Assembly: GCA_963678445.1 (NCBI GenBank)
Contig: OY782877.1
Coordinates: 2,728,001 to 2,792,000 of the forward strand
From: G963678445 sp963678445
GTDB lineage: Bacteria; Hydrogenedentota; Hydrogenedentia; Hydrogenedentales; G963678445
Direction: 5' to 3'
DNA length: 64,000 nucleotides
Within the stretch, counting starts at the first letter, position 1. Each line of letters opens with the position of its first letter. This document shows, one piece after another, positions 44,911 through 53,683 of this stretch. The notes beneath the pieces were generated by a model. It saw only the letters and a list, made by a program, of their open reading frames with translations, did no database searches and was not told where the DNA came from. The position numbers were made by a program, and so were the translations under genes.

Positions 44911-45258
44911 ATGGCTGAGGACACTATTTTTGCGAAGATTTTGCGGGGAGAGATTCCCTCGGAAGAGGTTTATGCGGATGATGAATTTTATGCCTTTCGC
45001 GACATCAGCCCTGCCGCACCTACGCATGTATTGATTATTCCACGTAAGCCCATCGAACGCATTTCAGACGCCACTGCTGAAGACGCGGCTTTGCTGGGGC
45101 GTATGCTGCTAACCGCCAACAAAATTGCAGCGCAGGAGGGGGTCGTGGAAAAGGGGTTTCGCTATGTAATCAACTGCAATGCCGATGGAGGTCAGGAAGT
45201 GTTTCATCTGCACATGCATATTTTGGGAGGACGTCCCATGGAATGGCCTCCAGGCTGA
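44911..45258 (+). CDS. HIT/HinT-family protein, zinc-free type
   Basis: 115 residues from ATG 44911 with GAGGAAGGA upstream. The histidine triad is HLHMHILGG near the C-terminus. The N-terminus AEDTIFAKILRGEIP and DISPAAPTHVLIIP closely match E. coli HinT and human HINT1, which hydrolyse purine nucleoside phosphoramidates. Like them it lacks the CxxC zinc pair (TIFA in place of CIFC), and the PKKH histidine is replaced (PRKP). A second HIT gene follows 142 nt downstream and differs at exactly these positions. Cytoplasmic. The physiological substrate is unknown. Confidence 0.93.
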   Translation: MAEDTIFAKILRGEIPSEEVYADDEFYAFRDISPAAPTHVLIIPRKPIERISDATAEDAALLGRMLLTANKIAAQEGVVEKGFRYVINCNADGGQEVFHLHMHILGGRPMEWPPG

Positions 45259-45400
45259 GGTGGTCAGCCCAATTGACAATGCGAACGCTCCTTATGATTT
45301 GTGAATGAAGCATAAAGTTGTCATCACCCCTTGGCGTATTTTTGGAATCAACGGTAGTTTGCGGTTGTTTCTGCACCGCGAAAAATAGAAGCGATTTCTG

Positions 45401-45745
45401 ATGTCAGAGTGTATCTTTTGTAAAATTATACGGGGAGAGCTGGCTGCGCGTGTCGTTTATGAGGACGAACGCGTATTGGCCTTTCACGATATTCAGCCTG
45501 CCGCACCTACGCATGTGCTCATCATACCTAAAAAGCATATCGCGCGCATGGATGATGTCGAGCCGGAAGACGAAGCGCTTATAGGGCATATGTTTGCTAA
45601 AGCCAATGAGGTGGCTCACAGCTTGGGACTAACGGAAAACGGCTTTCGCTACGTCATTAACTGCGGTCCGGACGGTCTGCAAACGGTGTATCACATCCAC
45701 TTGCATATCTTAGGGGGGCGTCGAATGAGCTGGCCACCAGGTTAG
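45401..45745 (+). CDS. HIT-family hydrolase, zinc-binding type
   Basis: 114 residues. It begins MSECIFCKIIRGE, with the C4/C7 zinc pair and the third ligand in PKKH; the histidine triad is HIHLHILGG and the tail ends WPPG, as in its neighbour. The two proteins align end to end without large gaps and are paralogues, although this copy has kept the zinc site that the first lacks. Members act as nucleoside phosphoramidase or dinucleoside polyphosphate hydrolases. The 142-bp gap before it contains a TTGACA at 45273 but no well-spaced -10 box, so separate transcription is possible, not shown. aroE follows after 60 nt. Confidence 0.93.
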   Translation: MSECIFCKIIRGELAARVVYEDERVLAFHDIQPAAPTHVLIIPKKHIARMDDVEPEDEALIGHMFAKANEVAHSLGLTENGFRYVINCGPDGLQTVYHIHLHILGGRRMSWPPG

Positions 45746-45805
45746 GTCGAGTATTGGGCCGTTTATTATAGAATTTTTTTCGAACTACAAGAGTTTTTAT
45801 ATACA

Positions 45806-46669
45806 ATGAATATCGACACCACAACGCAACTATGTGCTGTAATCGGTAATCCCGTTGCCCATTCCCTTTCACCCGCTATGCACAACGCGGCCTTTCAGAC
45901 ACTCGGTTTAAACTATGTTTATCTGGCCTTTGCGGTGCAGGATGTAGGAGGCTGTCTCAATGGAATGCGCGCCATGCCTGGTTTTCGAGGCATGAGCGTT
46001 ACCATACCTCACAAAATAGCGGTGCTCCCCTATCTGGATGAGATCGATGCATTAGCCCAACAGGTTGGCTGTGTTAACACGATTACCTGCGAGGACGGCC
46101 GTCTACTGGGTAGTATCACCGATGGCCTGGGCACATTGCGCGCTTTTGCAGAAGCAGAGGTGTCGTTAGCAGGGAAACGGCTCCTTTTTCTGGGGGGCGG
46201 TGGCGCGGTACGCGCGGTTGCGTTTGCCGCTCTTTTACACGAAACGCCGCAGAGCATTACCTTGCTGGGACGCTCTCCAGAACGCTTGGCGCCTCTGGTT
46301 GAGGATTTACGCAACGCCAATCCGTCGGGCGTTTCTATTCAAGGCGGTCACCTGGAAGCAGATATTACTTCTGCTATGGAAAGCCACGATATTATCATCC
46401 AAGGTACGCCACTGGGCATGCATGGGCATGGCGAAGGGAAAACATCCGTTCCTGCCGCCTTGTTCAGTCCGCACCATGTTGCCTTTGATATGGTCTATCG
46501 CCCCCTTCAAACCCCCTTCATAAGGGATGCAGAAAATGCAGGTTGTAAAACCATCCTTGGGTTAGAGATGCTGGTCAATCAAGCCGTTTTACAATTCGAA
46601 GTCTGGACGAAAAAGCCGGCCCCTCGCGAGATTATGAGAAATGCATTGTTGCACGCATTGGAAGAATAG
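45806..46669 (+). CDS. aroE: Shikimate dehydrogenase
   Basis: 287 residues, normal length. Shikimate-binding SLSP (in NPVAHSLSPAMHNAAF) and the catalytic lysine in VTIPHK are present, followed by CVNTI, the nucleotide loop GGGGAVRAV and the C-terminal GLEMLVNQAVLQFEVW helix. It catalyses NADPH-dependent reduction of 3-dehydroshikimate in aromatic amino-acid synthesis, in the cytoplasm. One unusual residue: the NTDG motif that holds the catalytic aspartate reads ITDG here, so the aspartate is kept but the preceding asparagine that contacts shikimate is isoleucine. This could lower affinity or reflect a quinate/shikimate-related variant. No other aro gene is nearby. Confidence 0.95.
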   Translation: MNIDTTTQLCAVIGNPVAHSLSPAMHNAAFQTLGLNYVYLAFAVQDVGGCLNGMRAMPGFRGMSVTIPHKIAVLPYLDEIDALAQQVGCVNTITCEDGRLLGSITDGLGTLRAFAEAEVSLAGKRLLFLGGGGAVRAVAFAALLHETPQSITLLGRSPERLAPLVEDLRNANPSGVSIQGGHLEADITSAMESHDIIIQGTPLGMHGHGEGKTSVPAALFSPHHVAFDMVYRPLQTPFIRDAENAGCKTILGLEMLVNQAVLQFEVWTKKPAPREIMRNALLHALEE

Positions 46670-46724
46670 CGTACAGTAGAACGAAATCAATGCATAGATT
46701 AAAAAATGGAAGGGGATATTGCAA

Positions 46725-46922
46725 ATGAAAGTACAAACTTTTTTGGGTAAGGTAAGTATCGACGGCCTGCACCAGATGGATAGCCAGATTAATAAATGGA
46801 TGGAACGAAATCAGGTTACTCCCATCCAGATTAAACAGTCATTTGGCTCGGATTTGCACCACGACGGTCGCCGTCAGGAACCCATCGTAGTAATTTCGGT
46901 TTGGTACGAGCCTAGCGCGTGA
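46725..46922 (+). CDS. Small conserved-looking protein of unknown function
   Basis: 65 residues from ATG 46725 with AGGGG 9 nt upstream; a TTG two codons earlier is less likely. The sequence has a balanced composition and the pattern of a small alpha/beta protein: a strand (VQTFLGKVSI), a long polar helix (GLHQMDSQINKWMERN), then two strands (PIQIKQSFGSDL and EPIVVISVWYE). No membrane segment, signal or DNA-binding motif is visible. It follows aroE by 55 nt and is closed by a strong terminator, so it is probably a real final gene of that transcript. Confidence 0.7.
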   Translation: MKVQTFLGKVSIDGLHQMDSQINKWMERNQVTPIQIKQSFGSDLHHDGRRQEPIVVISVWYEPSA

Positions 46923-46991
46923 AATGTGAACAGGGGCTCATAATCTGTAAGATTTTGTACTAACGATTGTTTTAGATATGTTTGTATTCAA

Positions 46992-47024
46992 ACGGGGCCA
47001 TACGCAGATGACGTATGGCCCCGT
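46992..47024. terminator. Bidirectional hairpin terminator
   Basis: ACGGGGCCATACG and CGTATGGCCCCGT form a perfect 13-bp stem with a 7-nt loop, between the convergent small gene and the antiporter gene. Only a short T-rich tail (GTTCTAAAT) follows. Confidence 0.75.
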
Positions 47025-47039
47025 GTTCTAAATATTGTG

Positions 47040-48716
47040 CTAAGCCGTAGCAACGCTTTGTTGCTGCTCCAGCAGTTTTTGTCGAATGCATTTACGCAAA
47101 TGCGATTGCGTAAGCATGCCAAGCGGTGCAGGTGGTGTCTGACTGTCGACTACGGGCAGTTCTTCCAGATGTAAATCCCGCATCTCTTCCATTACTTCCT
47201 GTAACGGCTTTTCCGGTTGCGTCCGTTCCTGTAACGGCTGCATTACATCCGAAGCAAGTAGCCATTCCCACGCTCCCTGATCCACCAGCACGTCCTTGAG
47301 GCCCTCCAGCGAAATAGTGCCAATAGCTTCACCCTGCGCATTGACTACAGGATAGACCGAATATTCGCTTTGCGAAAAAATGTTGAATACATGGCGTAGC
47401 GGCGCATTTTCCTGCAACGGCGTCATATCCTGCATCATCACATCGCGCACCGTTAGGCTACGAATTACATCATCTTCGGTGACGTTTTTGCCCACCTCGC
47501 CCGCCAATGTGATGGCGAGTTTGGTAAGCGGTGGACCCAATAATTGTACAATCATTGTCGTAGCCGCTACCGTGAAGATGACGACATCACCCAGTGTCAT
47601 GCCATCACTGACTTGAATATCACCCAAGTGCTGGCTCGCCATGATCGACAGTCCAACGGCCACCCCACCTTGCGCGAAAATACCCATGCCCAAATAATTG
47701 CATACACTCTTATCGCTGCCAGCGATCCGTGCGCCCAACCATGCTCCCCCCATCTTACCGGCACTACGCCCAACCACGTACACGCCAACCAGCAGCCAGA
47801 GCCAGGCAGGCATATGGGAAACACCAAGATTCGCACCTACCAGTACGAAGAACAGTACATAGATGGGCGTGGAGAAACTTCGCATCAACTGGAATAATTC
47901 AATGCTACGTCGTGGCGAAACATTGACCAGCGTGAACCCCAACATCATGGCGACCAGAATGATATCCAGTTTCAGGTGGGAGGCCAAGCTGATGGTCAAC
48001 AACAGCAGGCCGATCGAGATCGCCATCAGTTTTTCCGGTTGATGCAACCAGCGCAACAGCAAACTCAGGAAAAGCGCCACCAAAACCCCCAACACGATAG
48101 CCCCCCCCAGCTCAATGGCGAGATGCCCCATGGCAGGTAGAAAACCGCCACTTCCCGTCGTCAGCAAACCGGCAAGACTCGACCCCAACCCATACAACGT
48201 CATTGCCAGCGCATCATCCAAGGCAACAATGGCCGTGATCGATGTAGTCAGGATGCCTCGCGAACGCGACTCCCACAGCACATCAATCGTCGAAGCCGGA
48301 TCCGTGGCCGAGGCAATCGCGCCAAAGACCGCACCCAGCGCCACCGCCAGTGGAAAAGAACCGATAACAAACCATGCAATGATCGCTGAAGAGATCCCGA
48401 CCAATACAAAGGCGCTGAGCCCCTCCCCTAGCAGTACCGCGACGAATTGGCGCGCATACTTGCGAAACGTTGCCATTTGCAACTCGCCGCCTACCAGGAA
48501 ACCGATGATCCCCAACGCGAAAAGATTAAACGGGCGAAGGTGCTCAATTTCCGCCGAGGTCACCCACTGAAAGCCACTCTGTCCAATGATAAGACCGATG
48601 ACAATATAGCCCACCACCTGCGGCACCCGAATGCGCTGGAAAAACCACGCACCCATCGTGCCACCAAAAACACCCAAACCCAATATAAACAACACACCCA
48701 AATTGAATTCCTGCAT
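47040..48716 (-). CDS. CPA2-type cation:proton antiporter with C-terminal CBS pair
   Basis: 558 residues from ATG 48716 (GGGGA 8 nt upstream); the frame extends to 48782 and other in-frame ATGs are possible starts. About 12 transmembrane helices (from LGVLFILGLGVFGGTMGAWF) form a Na+/H+ exchanger domain; the ASATDPASTIDVL and ALDDALAMTLYGL segments match the conserved core of CPA antiporters. After about residue 395 come two CBS motifs (VRDVMMQDMTPLQENAPL and SDVMQPLQERTQPEKPLQEV), which bind adenine nucleotides and usually regulate transport. It is cotranscribed with the HTH-PTS IIA gene 142 nt upstream, suggesting control by phosphorylation state. Ion specificity cannot be read from the sequence. 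Confidence 0.88.
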   Translation of the reverse strand: MQEFNLGVLFILGLGVFGGTMGAWFFQRIRVPQVVGYIVIGLIIGQSGFQWVTSAEIEHLRPFNLFALGIIGFLVGGELQMATFRKYARQFVAVLLGEGLSAFVLVGISSAIIAWFVIGSFPLAVALGAVFGAIASATDPASTIDVLWESRSRGILTTSITAIVALDDALAMTLYGLGSSLAGLLTTGSGGFLPAMGHLAIELGGAIVLGVLVALFLSLLLRWLHQPEKLMAISIGLLLLTISLASHLKLDIILVAMMLGFTLVNVSPRRSIELFQLMRSFSTPIYVLFFVLVGANLGVSHMPAWLWLLVGVYVVGRSAGKMGGAWLGARIAGSDKSVCNYLGMGIFAQGGVAVGLSIMASQHLGDIQVSDGMTLGDVVIFTVAATTMIVQLLGPPLTKLAITLAGEVGKNVTEDDVIRSLTVRDVMMQDMTPLQENAPLRHVFNIFSQSEYSVYPVVNAQGEAIGTISLEGLKDVLVDQGAWEWLLASDVMQPLQERTQPEKPLQEVMEEMRDLHLEELPVVDSQTPPAPLGMLTQSHLRKCIRQKLLEQQQSVATA

Positions 48717-48858
48717 AGCGAAATTCCCCGCAGTCATGAAATGCCACATTTCTCGTTCCCACGGCCCTCCATGAGAACGCAAACCCTTTCCGCGGCCGGA
48801 ACGACAGCCCGATACCTATCCCATTCGACCCCTGCTTCCTGGCCACCCAAAGGCGCAG

Positions 48859-49515
48859 TTACACATTATTCGGCGTCAACAACGCTAACGCCGCTTCCCC
48901 ACTTTCAGCCTCTAACAAGGCATGGCGCAACGATTCTTGTTTCAATGCCCCACTGATGAGCGACAACAACCGGATATGCTGCGTATGCTGATTGCGACCC
49001 GCCGCGATCATGAAAACCAGGCGGACCGGCTCATTATCCAACGCCTCATAATCCACCAAAGGACGCCGACACAACGCCGCCGCCACAATGATATCCCGAA
49101 TACTTTCCAGCCGCACATGTGGCACCGCTACCCCCAGTCCGATCCCCGTACTCATCAAGCTTTCCCGGTGATAAATTCCCTCTGCCAACGCCTGACGATC
49201 CACCACCTGCGGCGTTTCCGCCAGACAATCAATGAGACTATCCAGCACTTCCCGCTTATGCTCCGCATCCGGGAAAAGGATACGCTCCGGCGGCAGTACA
49301 TCCTGCAGCTGCAGCCCCCCCGCATCCACCGGACGCCCCACATCCCCCAAGCGCGCATTCACCCAACGCTCCACCTCCGAACGCTTAAAACGCCACACCG
49401 TTCCCAGCTTCCCTCCCGGCAAGTCCTTGCGCTGCACCCAATCATATACCGTGCGCTCCGACACCCGTAAATACTGCGCCACCTCCTCAATAGTCATAAT
49501 TTCCGGCTGCGACAT
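48859..49515 (-). CDS. Excisionase-type HTH fused to PTS EIIA (fructose/mannitol type) domain
   Basis: 218 residues from ATG 49515 (AAGGGAG 6 nt upstream); a longer frame to 49740 runs through the dispersed repeat and is rejected. Residues 7-55 are a MerR/excisionase-like winged helix (MTIEEVAQYLRVSERTVYDW). Residues 72-218 are a PTS_EIIA_2 domain with the phosphorylatable histidine H133 in GLGVAVPHVRLE. No membrane EIIB/EIIC gene is present, so this is a regulatory IIA protein and not a sugar transporter. It may switch with the PEP/phosphotransfer state and control the following antiporter, by DNA binding or direct contact. That role is inference from gene order. Confidence 0.85.
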   Translation of the reverse strand: MSQPEIMTIEEVAQYLRVSERTVYDWVQRKDLPGGKLGTVWRFKRSEVERWVNARLGDVGRPVDAGGLQLQDVLPPERILFPDAEHKREVLDSLIDCLAETPQVVDRQALAEGIYHRESLMSTGIGLGVAVPHVRLESIRDIIVAAALCRRPLVDYEALDNEPVRLVFMIAAGRNQHTQHIRLLSLISGALKQESLRHALLEAESGEAALALLTPNNV

Positions 49516-50295
49516 ACGCTGCTCCCTTCCCAAATTAATACCCAACGCGATTTCTGTCAACCCGCAACAAAGTAATGCCTCATTCACCGACAAACAACAC
49601 GTTAATTCATGTTCATTCTTTTGCACGCCAAGGTGGCCAGGTCCAGCGGTCCAGCGGTCCAGCGGCCGCAAGCAGGAAGTAGGGTCCTTAGCGTGGGTAG
49701 CCACAGCGAAGCCAAGATATTTGTTTATTCTCGTTACCAAGTTCTACTTGATAACGCACTTGTCTCCGAAGCTTTTCTTCGTCCTTTTTTCGTAAAAAGG
49801 CCAAAAAAGAATCCCTATACTTCTATACGGCCATGTTTTCATCAATCTTTTGCTTAATAGTACCTTATAACGTGTCATAAGTCAAATGATTGCGTTTATA
49901 TGAAATATTATGAAAAATCAATAAAAATTATAGCAAGATGCTTTTCAAATCGCTTCACCCTAGAGCGCACCGCTCTGCCCCAAATGCTAAACCCTGCACT
50001 CACGCCATGTACCATTAAAGCAAATCCGATTATAACAATAAAAAATATGGATCTGATATATGCATTCGGGTAGTTTATCTAATGGACGTGCAGGAGGAAT
50101 ATTGTGCATTATGCGGGTATTGCCTAATCCAGGAAATGAGGATTACTCCTTTTTGAGCGGTATTAAGCTTGGAATTAACCACAGATAGATGCCTTGCATC
50201 GCAAATTTGATGTGGCGATTCAGAAACATGTACGATCGGGCGGAAGAATGCGATTCCGTGGATTGTCTGCACTGAAATGTTAAGGAAGAAAACAA
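49516..50295. other. 780-bp A/T-rich intergenic region before the O-acetylation module
   Basis: No gene is supported. 49631-49712 holds repeat copy 6. From about 49740 the composition turns A/T-rich with short unconvincing frames. It probably contains the promoters for the divergent HTH-PTS IIA gene and the MBOAT gene. No tRNA-like cloverleaf or IS-like inverted repeats were found by eye. Confidence 0.6.
49631..49712 (+). repeat. Dispersed intergenic repeat, copy 6 with internal 8-bp triplication
   Basis: The left arm GTCCAGCG is present three times in a row, then GCCGCAAGCAGGAAGTAGG, then GGTCCTTAGCGTGGGTAGCC. The left arm and GGTCCTT core match the other copies, while the right end has diverged. 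Confidence 0.6.
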
Positions 50296-51795
50296 GTGGT
50301 TTTTAGCTCGACAGTATTTTCCTTTCTCTTTTTGCCCGTGGTGTTGATAGCCTATTTCCTGCTACGCCACGAATTGCGGAATGTCTGGCTTCTTCTTAGT
50401 AGTCTTTTTTTCTATACCTGGGGTGAGACCTATCTGGTGTCGGTCTTATTTGTAAGTATCGGCGTAAATTACATTTGTGGCCTTTTTATCGCACAAGGTT
50501 TTCGTCGCGGCCCGCTTGTGCCTTTGGAACGCGGAGGGCAACGGACACTTTCTCAAAAAGTCGGATTGGTTTTTTCGCTCGTAGCGAATCTGGGCCTGCT
50601 GGGTGTTTTCAAGTATTTTAATTTTGGTGTGGCCAGTTTCAATACATTTGTGACGGAGATTGGGCTTGAGCAACTTCGTTACAACGGCCTGATTATTGCC
50701 GCGTTGCCCCTGGGTATCAGTTTCTTCACGTTTCAATCAATGAGCTACACCATTGACGTCTATTTGGGCAATACGGTTGCTACCCGCAATATTATCAATT
50801 TTGCAACCTATGTAACTTTGTTTCCCCAGCTTGTTGCTGGTCCTATTGTGCGCTATAAGCAAGTCGCCGAAGAGCTGGTGGCGCGCTCTATCACCTTGGA
50901 AAAAATTTCGTTGGGCGCAAGGCGTTTTCTATTGGGCCTTGGCAAGAAAATTATTCTCGCCAATATTGTCGCCTAGCCTGCGGATCAGATTTTCGCACTT
51001 CCCAACGAAGAGATTACAACCAGTTTGGCGTGGTTTGCTACGCTTTGCTATACCCTACAGATTTATTTCGATTTTTCGGGATACTCGGATATGGCGATTG
51101 GTTTGGGGCTGATGTTTGGATTTCATTTTCCGGAAAATTTCAACTACCCCTACATTTCCCAATCTATCCAGGAATTCTGGCGACGTTGGCATATTTCCCT
51201 CTCCACATGGTTTCGTGACTATCTCTACATTCCATTGGGAGGAAACCGAAAGGGTGCCCTGCGTACCTATTTCAATCTCGTTACTGTATTCTTTTTATGC
51301 GGTCTGTGGCATGGGGCCAGTTGGAACTTTGCTTTTTGGGGCTTGTATCACGGCTTTTTCCTTGTCATAGAGCGACTGGGGTTTGCCAGGCTGATTGCAA
51401 AACACTGGCGTCCTTTTCAACATGGGTATACCCTTCTTGTCGTTATGGTGGGGTGGGTGCTGTTTCGTGCCGAGACCTTTACCCAGACATGTGTATTCCT
51501 GAAAGCCATGGCAGGCTTTGGCGCAGCATCTGATACCACCTGCTCGGTAATGGATTATTGGAACCGTGAACTGGCAATTGTTCTTCTGCTTGCATTTATT
51601 GGCGCTACACCATGGATGCCTGCTGTGAAGCACAGATTCAACCTGTTTCAGGAACGCGCTCACCCAACATTGCGCCTTTCATTTCACTTTGTGCATGAAT
51701 GGATGGTATTAGGCTTTTTGGGACTTGTCTTTATGATTTGTGCCATGTTGATTAGCGCCCAGACACACAACCCCTTTATCTATTTTCGGTTTTAA
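50296..51795 (+). pseudogene. AlgI-like MBOAT O-acetyltransferase interrupted by an in-frame TAG
   Basis: Reading 50296-51795 in one frame gives an intact 499-codon MBOAT protein except for TAG at codon 227 (50974-50976), between GKKIILANIVA and PADQIFALPNEE, a junction where related proteins continue without a gap. The N-terminal half has the MBOAT helices; the C-terminal half has WRRWHISLSTWFRDYLYIPLGG and the catalytic histidine H339 in WHGASWNF. MBOAT proteins move acetyl groups across the inner membrane for exopolysaccharide O-acetylation. GTG start with GGAAGA upstream. A single substitution or sequencing error is the simplest cause; no later start with a ribosome site would rescue the second half. 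The AlgJ-like gene follows 120 nt downstream. Confidence 0.88.
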
Positions 51796-51839
51796 TGACG
51801 GGCACTCCAAAAGCGAACATGGAAAACTAAAATTTGCTA

Positions 51840-51893
51840 CGGTCAGGGTGGCAAGGATTATGCCTTCAGCTTGTGGTCGCTCGACCCCCTTGG
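51840..51893 (-). repeat. Dispersed intergenic repeat, copy 7 (inverted)
   Basis: On the plus strand GGTCAGGGTGGCAAGGATTA, then TTGTGGTCGCTCGACCCCCT. Reverse-complemented it aligns with copy 8 at 55.7 kb across the whole unit. It lies between the MBOAT and AlgJ-like genes and ends 23 nt before the latter's start codon. Confidence 0.6.
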
Positions 51894-51915
51894 GTTTTAA
51901 GAAGACGGAATTATC

Positions 51916-53061
51916 ATGAAAATTGCTCGTAATTTTACAAATACGCTCTGCGTAATGCTGTTTTTTTGTGCTATATCGTTTCCCCTTTTAGACAGCTTTT
52001 GCCATTTGGATACTACGCCTGAGTTGAATGAAAAAAGGACGCTTGCAGCAAAGCCGAGTCTGGTGGGCGATTGGGAAAGTTTGAGGGCCTTTCCAAAACA
52101 ATTTGAGGCTTATTACAACGATCATTTTGGTTTTCGAAAAAGACTGATCCATCTACTGGCGCTTTTTCGCTTAAACGTCCTGGGCGTTTCTCCAAATCGG
52201 GAGCGGGTTACATTGGGTAAAGAGGAATGGATGTTTTACAACCCCTCGCTCGATGAGGAAATGCCCGATAAAGTGTGTTTTGACGATGCACACCTTGCTG
52301 CTGCGCAAGCCTATTTTGAAAATTGGCACAATCGGCTTGCGGCACAAGGGATAGCCTATTTTCTGGTTATTGCCCCAGACAAGAAGGATGTTTATGACGA
52401 GTACCTTCCCCACAAGTATGCACGCAAAGATCCGTTGTCGTGGCAAAGTAACAAGTTTATCCAATATATGAAAGCGAATTCTAAGATTCCCCTTATCGAT
52501 CTTGCCCCTGTATTACGCAGTCAAAAGGAACTGGGACCGTTATATTTAAAAACCGATTCGCATTGGAATGAACTTGGCGGTTTTTTGGCATCCGAAACGA
52601 TTATGGACGCTGTGCACAAAGAAATTCCTGCTGTGCGTCCTCCATTGCCTATTTCAGCGTGTAACATAAAAAAAACGGCGAATACCAAAGGCGGCGACAT
52701 CGCCAAAATAATCGGCTTGTTGAATGAAGTGGCTGAATCCAATCGGGTAGAGGTGACACTGAAAGAGGGGGCACAGGCAAAACGTATCACAAATGCCGAC
52801 ACCATTGAAGAAGGTGCGAAATGCCCCCCCTTCGTTTATGAAGCGCCTCACAAAGAGCTTCCGCGCGCTGTTATTTTTCACGACTCTTTTGGGTATCGGA
52901 TGTTTCCCTATCTTTCCGAGCATTTCAGTCGAAGCGTTTATTACGCACAGTACTATGGGCAACAAACTATCCTGGACTTTGAGAAGCCAGATGTGGTTAT
53001 TCATGAAGTAGTTGCTCGAAAGGCCCGCATTCTTCACCTTTTGCCAGATGCTAAATGGTGA
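51916..53061 (+). CDS. AlgJ/AlgX-like SGNH polysaccharide O-acetyltransferase
   Basis: 381 residues with an N-terminal signal-anchor (about 10-28). The family's ELNEKRTLAAKP (ExR) motif and the FEAYYNDHFGFRKRLI block are present, then catalytic D214-S-H216 in KTDSHWNELGG and S324 in FHDSFGYRMF, the DxH/serine triad of AlgJ, AlgX and DHHW proteins. These periplasmic enzymes receive acetyl from the MBOAT partner and transfer it to polymer hydroxyls. It is immediately downstream of the AlgI-like MBOAT gene, separated only by repeat copy 7. If the amber codon upstream is real and not suppressed, this enzyme would lack its acetyl donor unless another MBOAT is encoded elsewhere. Confidence 0.88.
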   Translation: MKIARNFTNTLCVMLFFCAISFPLLDSFCHLDTTPELNEKRTLAAKPSLVGDWESLRAFPKQFEAYYNDHFGFRKRLIHLLALFRLNVLGVSPNRERVTLGKEEWMFYNPSLDEEMPDKVCFDDAHLAAAQAYFENWHNRLAAQGIAYFLVIAPDKKDVYDEYLPHKYARKDPLSWQSNKFIQYMKANSKIPLIDLAPVLRSQKELGPLYLKTDSHWNELGGFLASETIMDAVHKEIPAVRPPLPISACNIKKTANTKGGDIAKIIGLLNEVAESNRVEVTLKEGAQAKRITNADTIEEGAKCPPFVYEAPHKELPRAVIFHDSFGYRMFPYLSEHFSRSVYYAQYYGQQTILDFEKPDVVIHEVVARKARILHLLPDAKW

Positions 53062-53240
53062 TACAGCTTTTGCCCTACGGTTGAAGCAGTGTTTTTCGGA
53101 TTGGGGTGTGCGCTTGTAGACCATGGTCAGGGCCGTTTGACGGGAACCGCAGTCGGCTGTGTGCGGCTACTGTTTTTTTTGACCATGGCGGCCATTCAGA
53201 TCATGAGGGGGCATAAGGATGTTCAGAGGAAAGCGTTTTG

Positions 53241-53278
53241 TTTGTTCCTCTTCATGTCCTTCGTGTTCTTCATGGTTT
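53241..53278. repeat. Short CTTCATGTC-type tandem tract
   Basis: CTTCATGTC, CTTCGTGTT and CTTCATGGT are three variants of a 9-bp unit (AACCATGAAG... on the other strand). Similar ACGAAGGACATGAAG tracts recur between genes in many environmental bacteria; I know no function. It lies in the 265-bp gap between the AlgJ-like gene and the DUF1330 gene. Confidence 0.55.
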
Positions 53279-53326
53279 AATGCGGTTTTATGTTGGCGCA
53301 TGTTTTCTGCCGTGGGGCTGTCGCTT

Positions 53327-53683
53327 TCAGATCCTGCGGCAGTGGATGGTGACGGATTTTTCGACGGCTTCGGATCGTAGTTGGGCGATGCGGCGGTAGT
53401 GGGGGTCTTTGAGGAAGTTGTAGTAGTTTTCGATGCTGGGCCATTCGATGATAGAGATGTAGTTGGGGTCGAATTGGCCGGAGAGGACTTCGATGGGGAG
53501 GAGGCCTTCAGCGCGTCGTGCACCGAATTTCATAGCGATGGGACTGGCGTTTTCAAGATATTCTCGGTAGCGTTCGGCGCCTTTGTTGGAGCGAAACCAT
53601 ACGGCAAACAGAATATAGGTTCGTTCGGGTTGTCGATTGGGTTGGTTGGTATTGTCTGGTGCTTTCTCGTTGTCCCCTTGCAT
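53327..53683 (-). CDS. DUF1330-like small protein
   Basis: 118 residues from ATG 53683 with GGAGG 8 nt upstream; the extra frame to 53728 is not needed. After a polar N-terminal tail (about 1-20) comes a single ferredoxin-like domain: YILFAVWFRSNKGAERYREYL, GLLPIEVLSGQFDPNYISII and YYNFLKDPHYRRIAQLRSEAV, the strand-helix pattern of DUF1330 and the dimeric alpha-beta barrel superfamily, about 95-100 residues long. Such proteins are usually cytoplasmic dimers of unknown function, and no catalytic residue is obvious. The gene is isolated: its neighbours are a decayed surface-protein gene and the polysaccharide module on the opposite strand. Confidence 0.78.
   Translation of the reverse strand: MQGDNEKAPDNTNQPNRQPERTYILFAVWFRSNKGAERYREYLENASPIAMKFGARRAEGLLPIEVLSGQFDPNYISIIEWPSIENYYNFLKDPHYRRIAQLRSEAVEKSVTIHCRRI

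Noticed and set aside
45273..45298. Sigma-70 promoter (TTGACA ... TATGAT) between the HIT genes
   Set aside because: The spacing is only 14 bp, too short for a confident call.
50974..50976. TAG recoded as an amino acid across the genome
   Set aside because: Many neighbouring genes end in TAG at the expected family length, so TAG is a normal stop here.
53105..53190. A further copy of the dispersed repeat (GACCATGGTCAGGG)
   Set aside because: Only short matches; the rest does not align with the GGTCCAGCG...GGTCCTT pattern.
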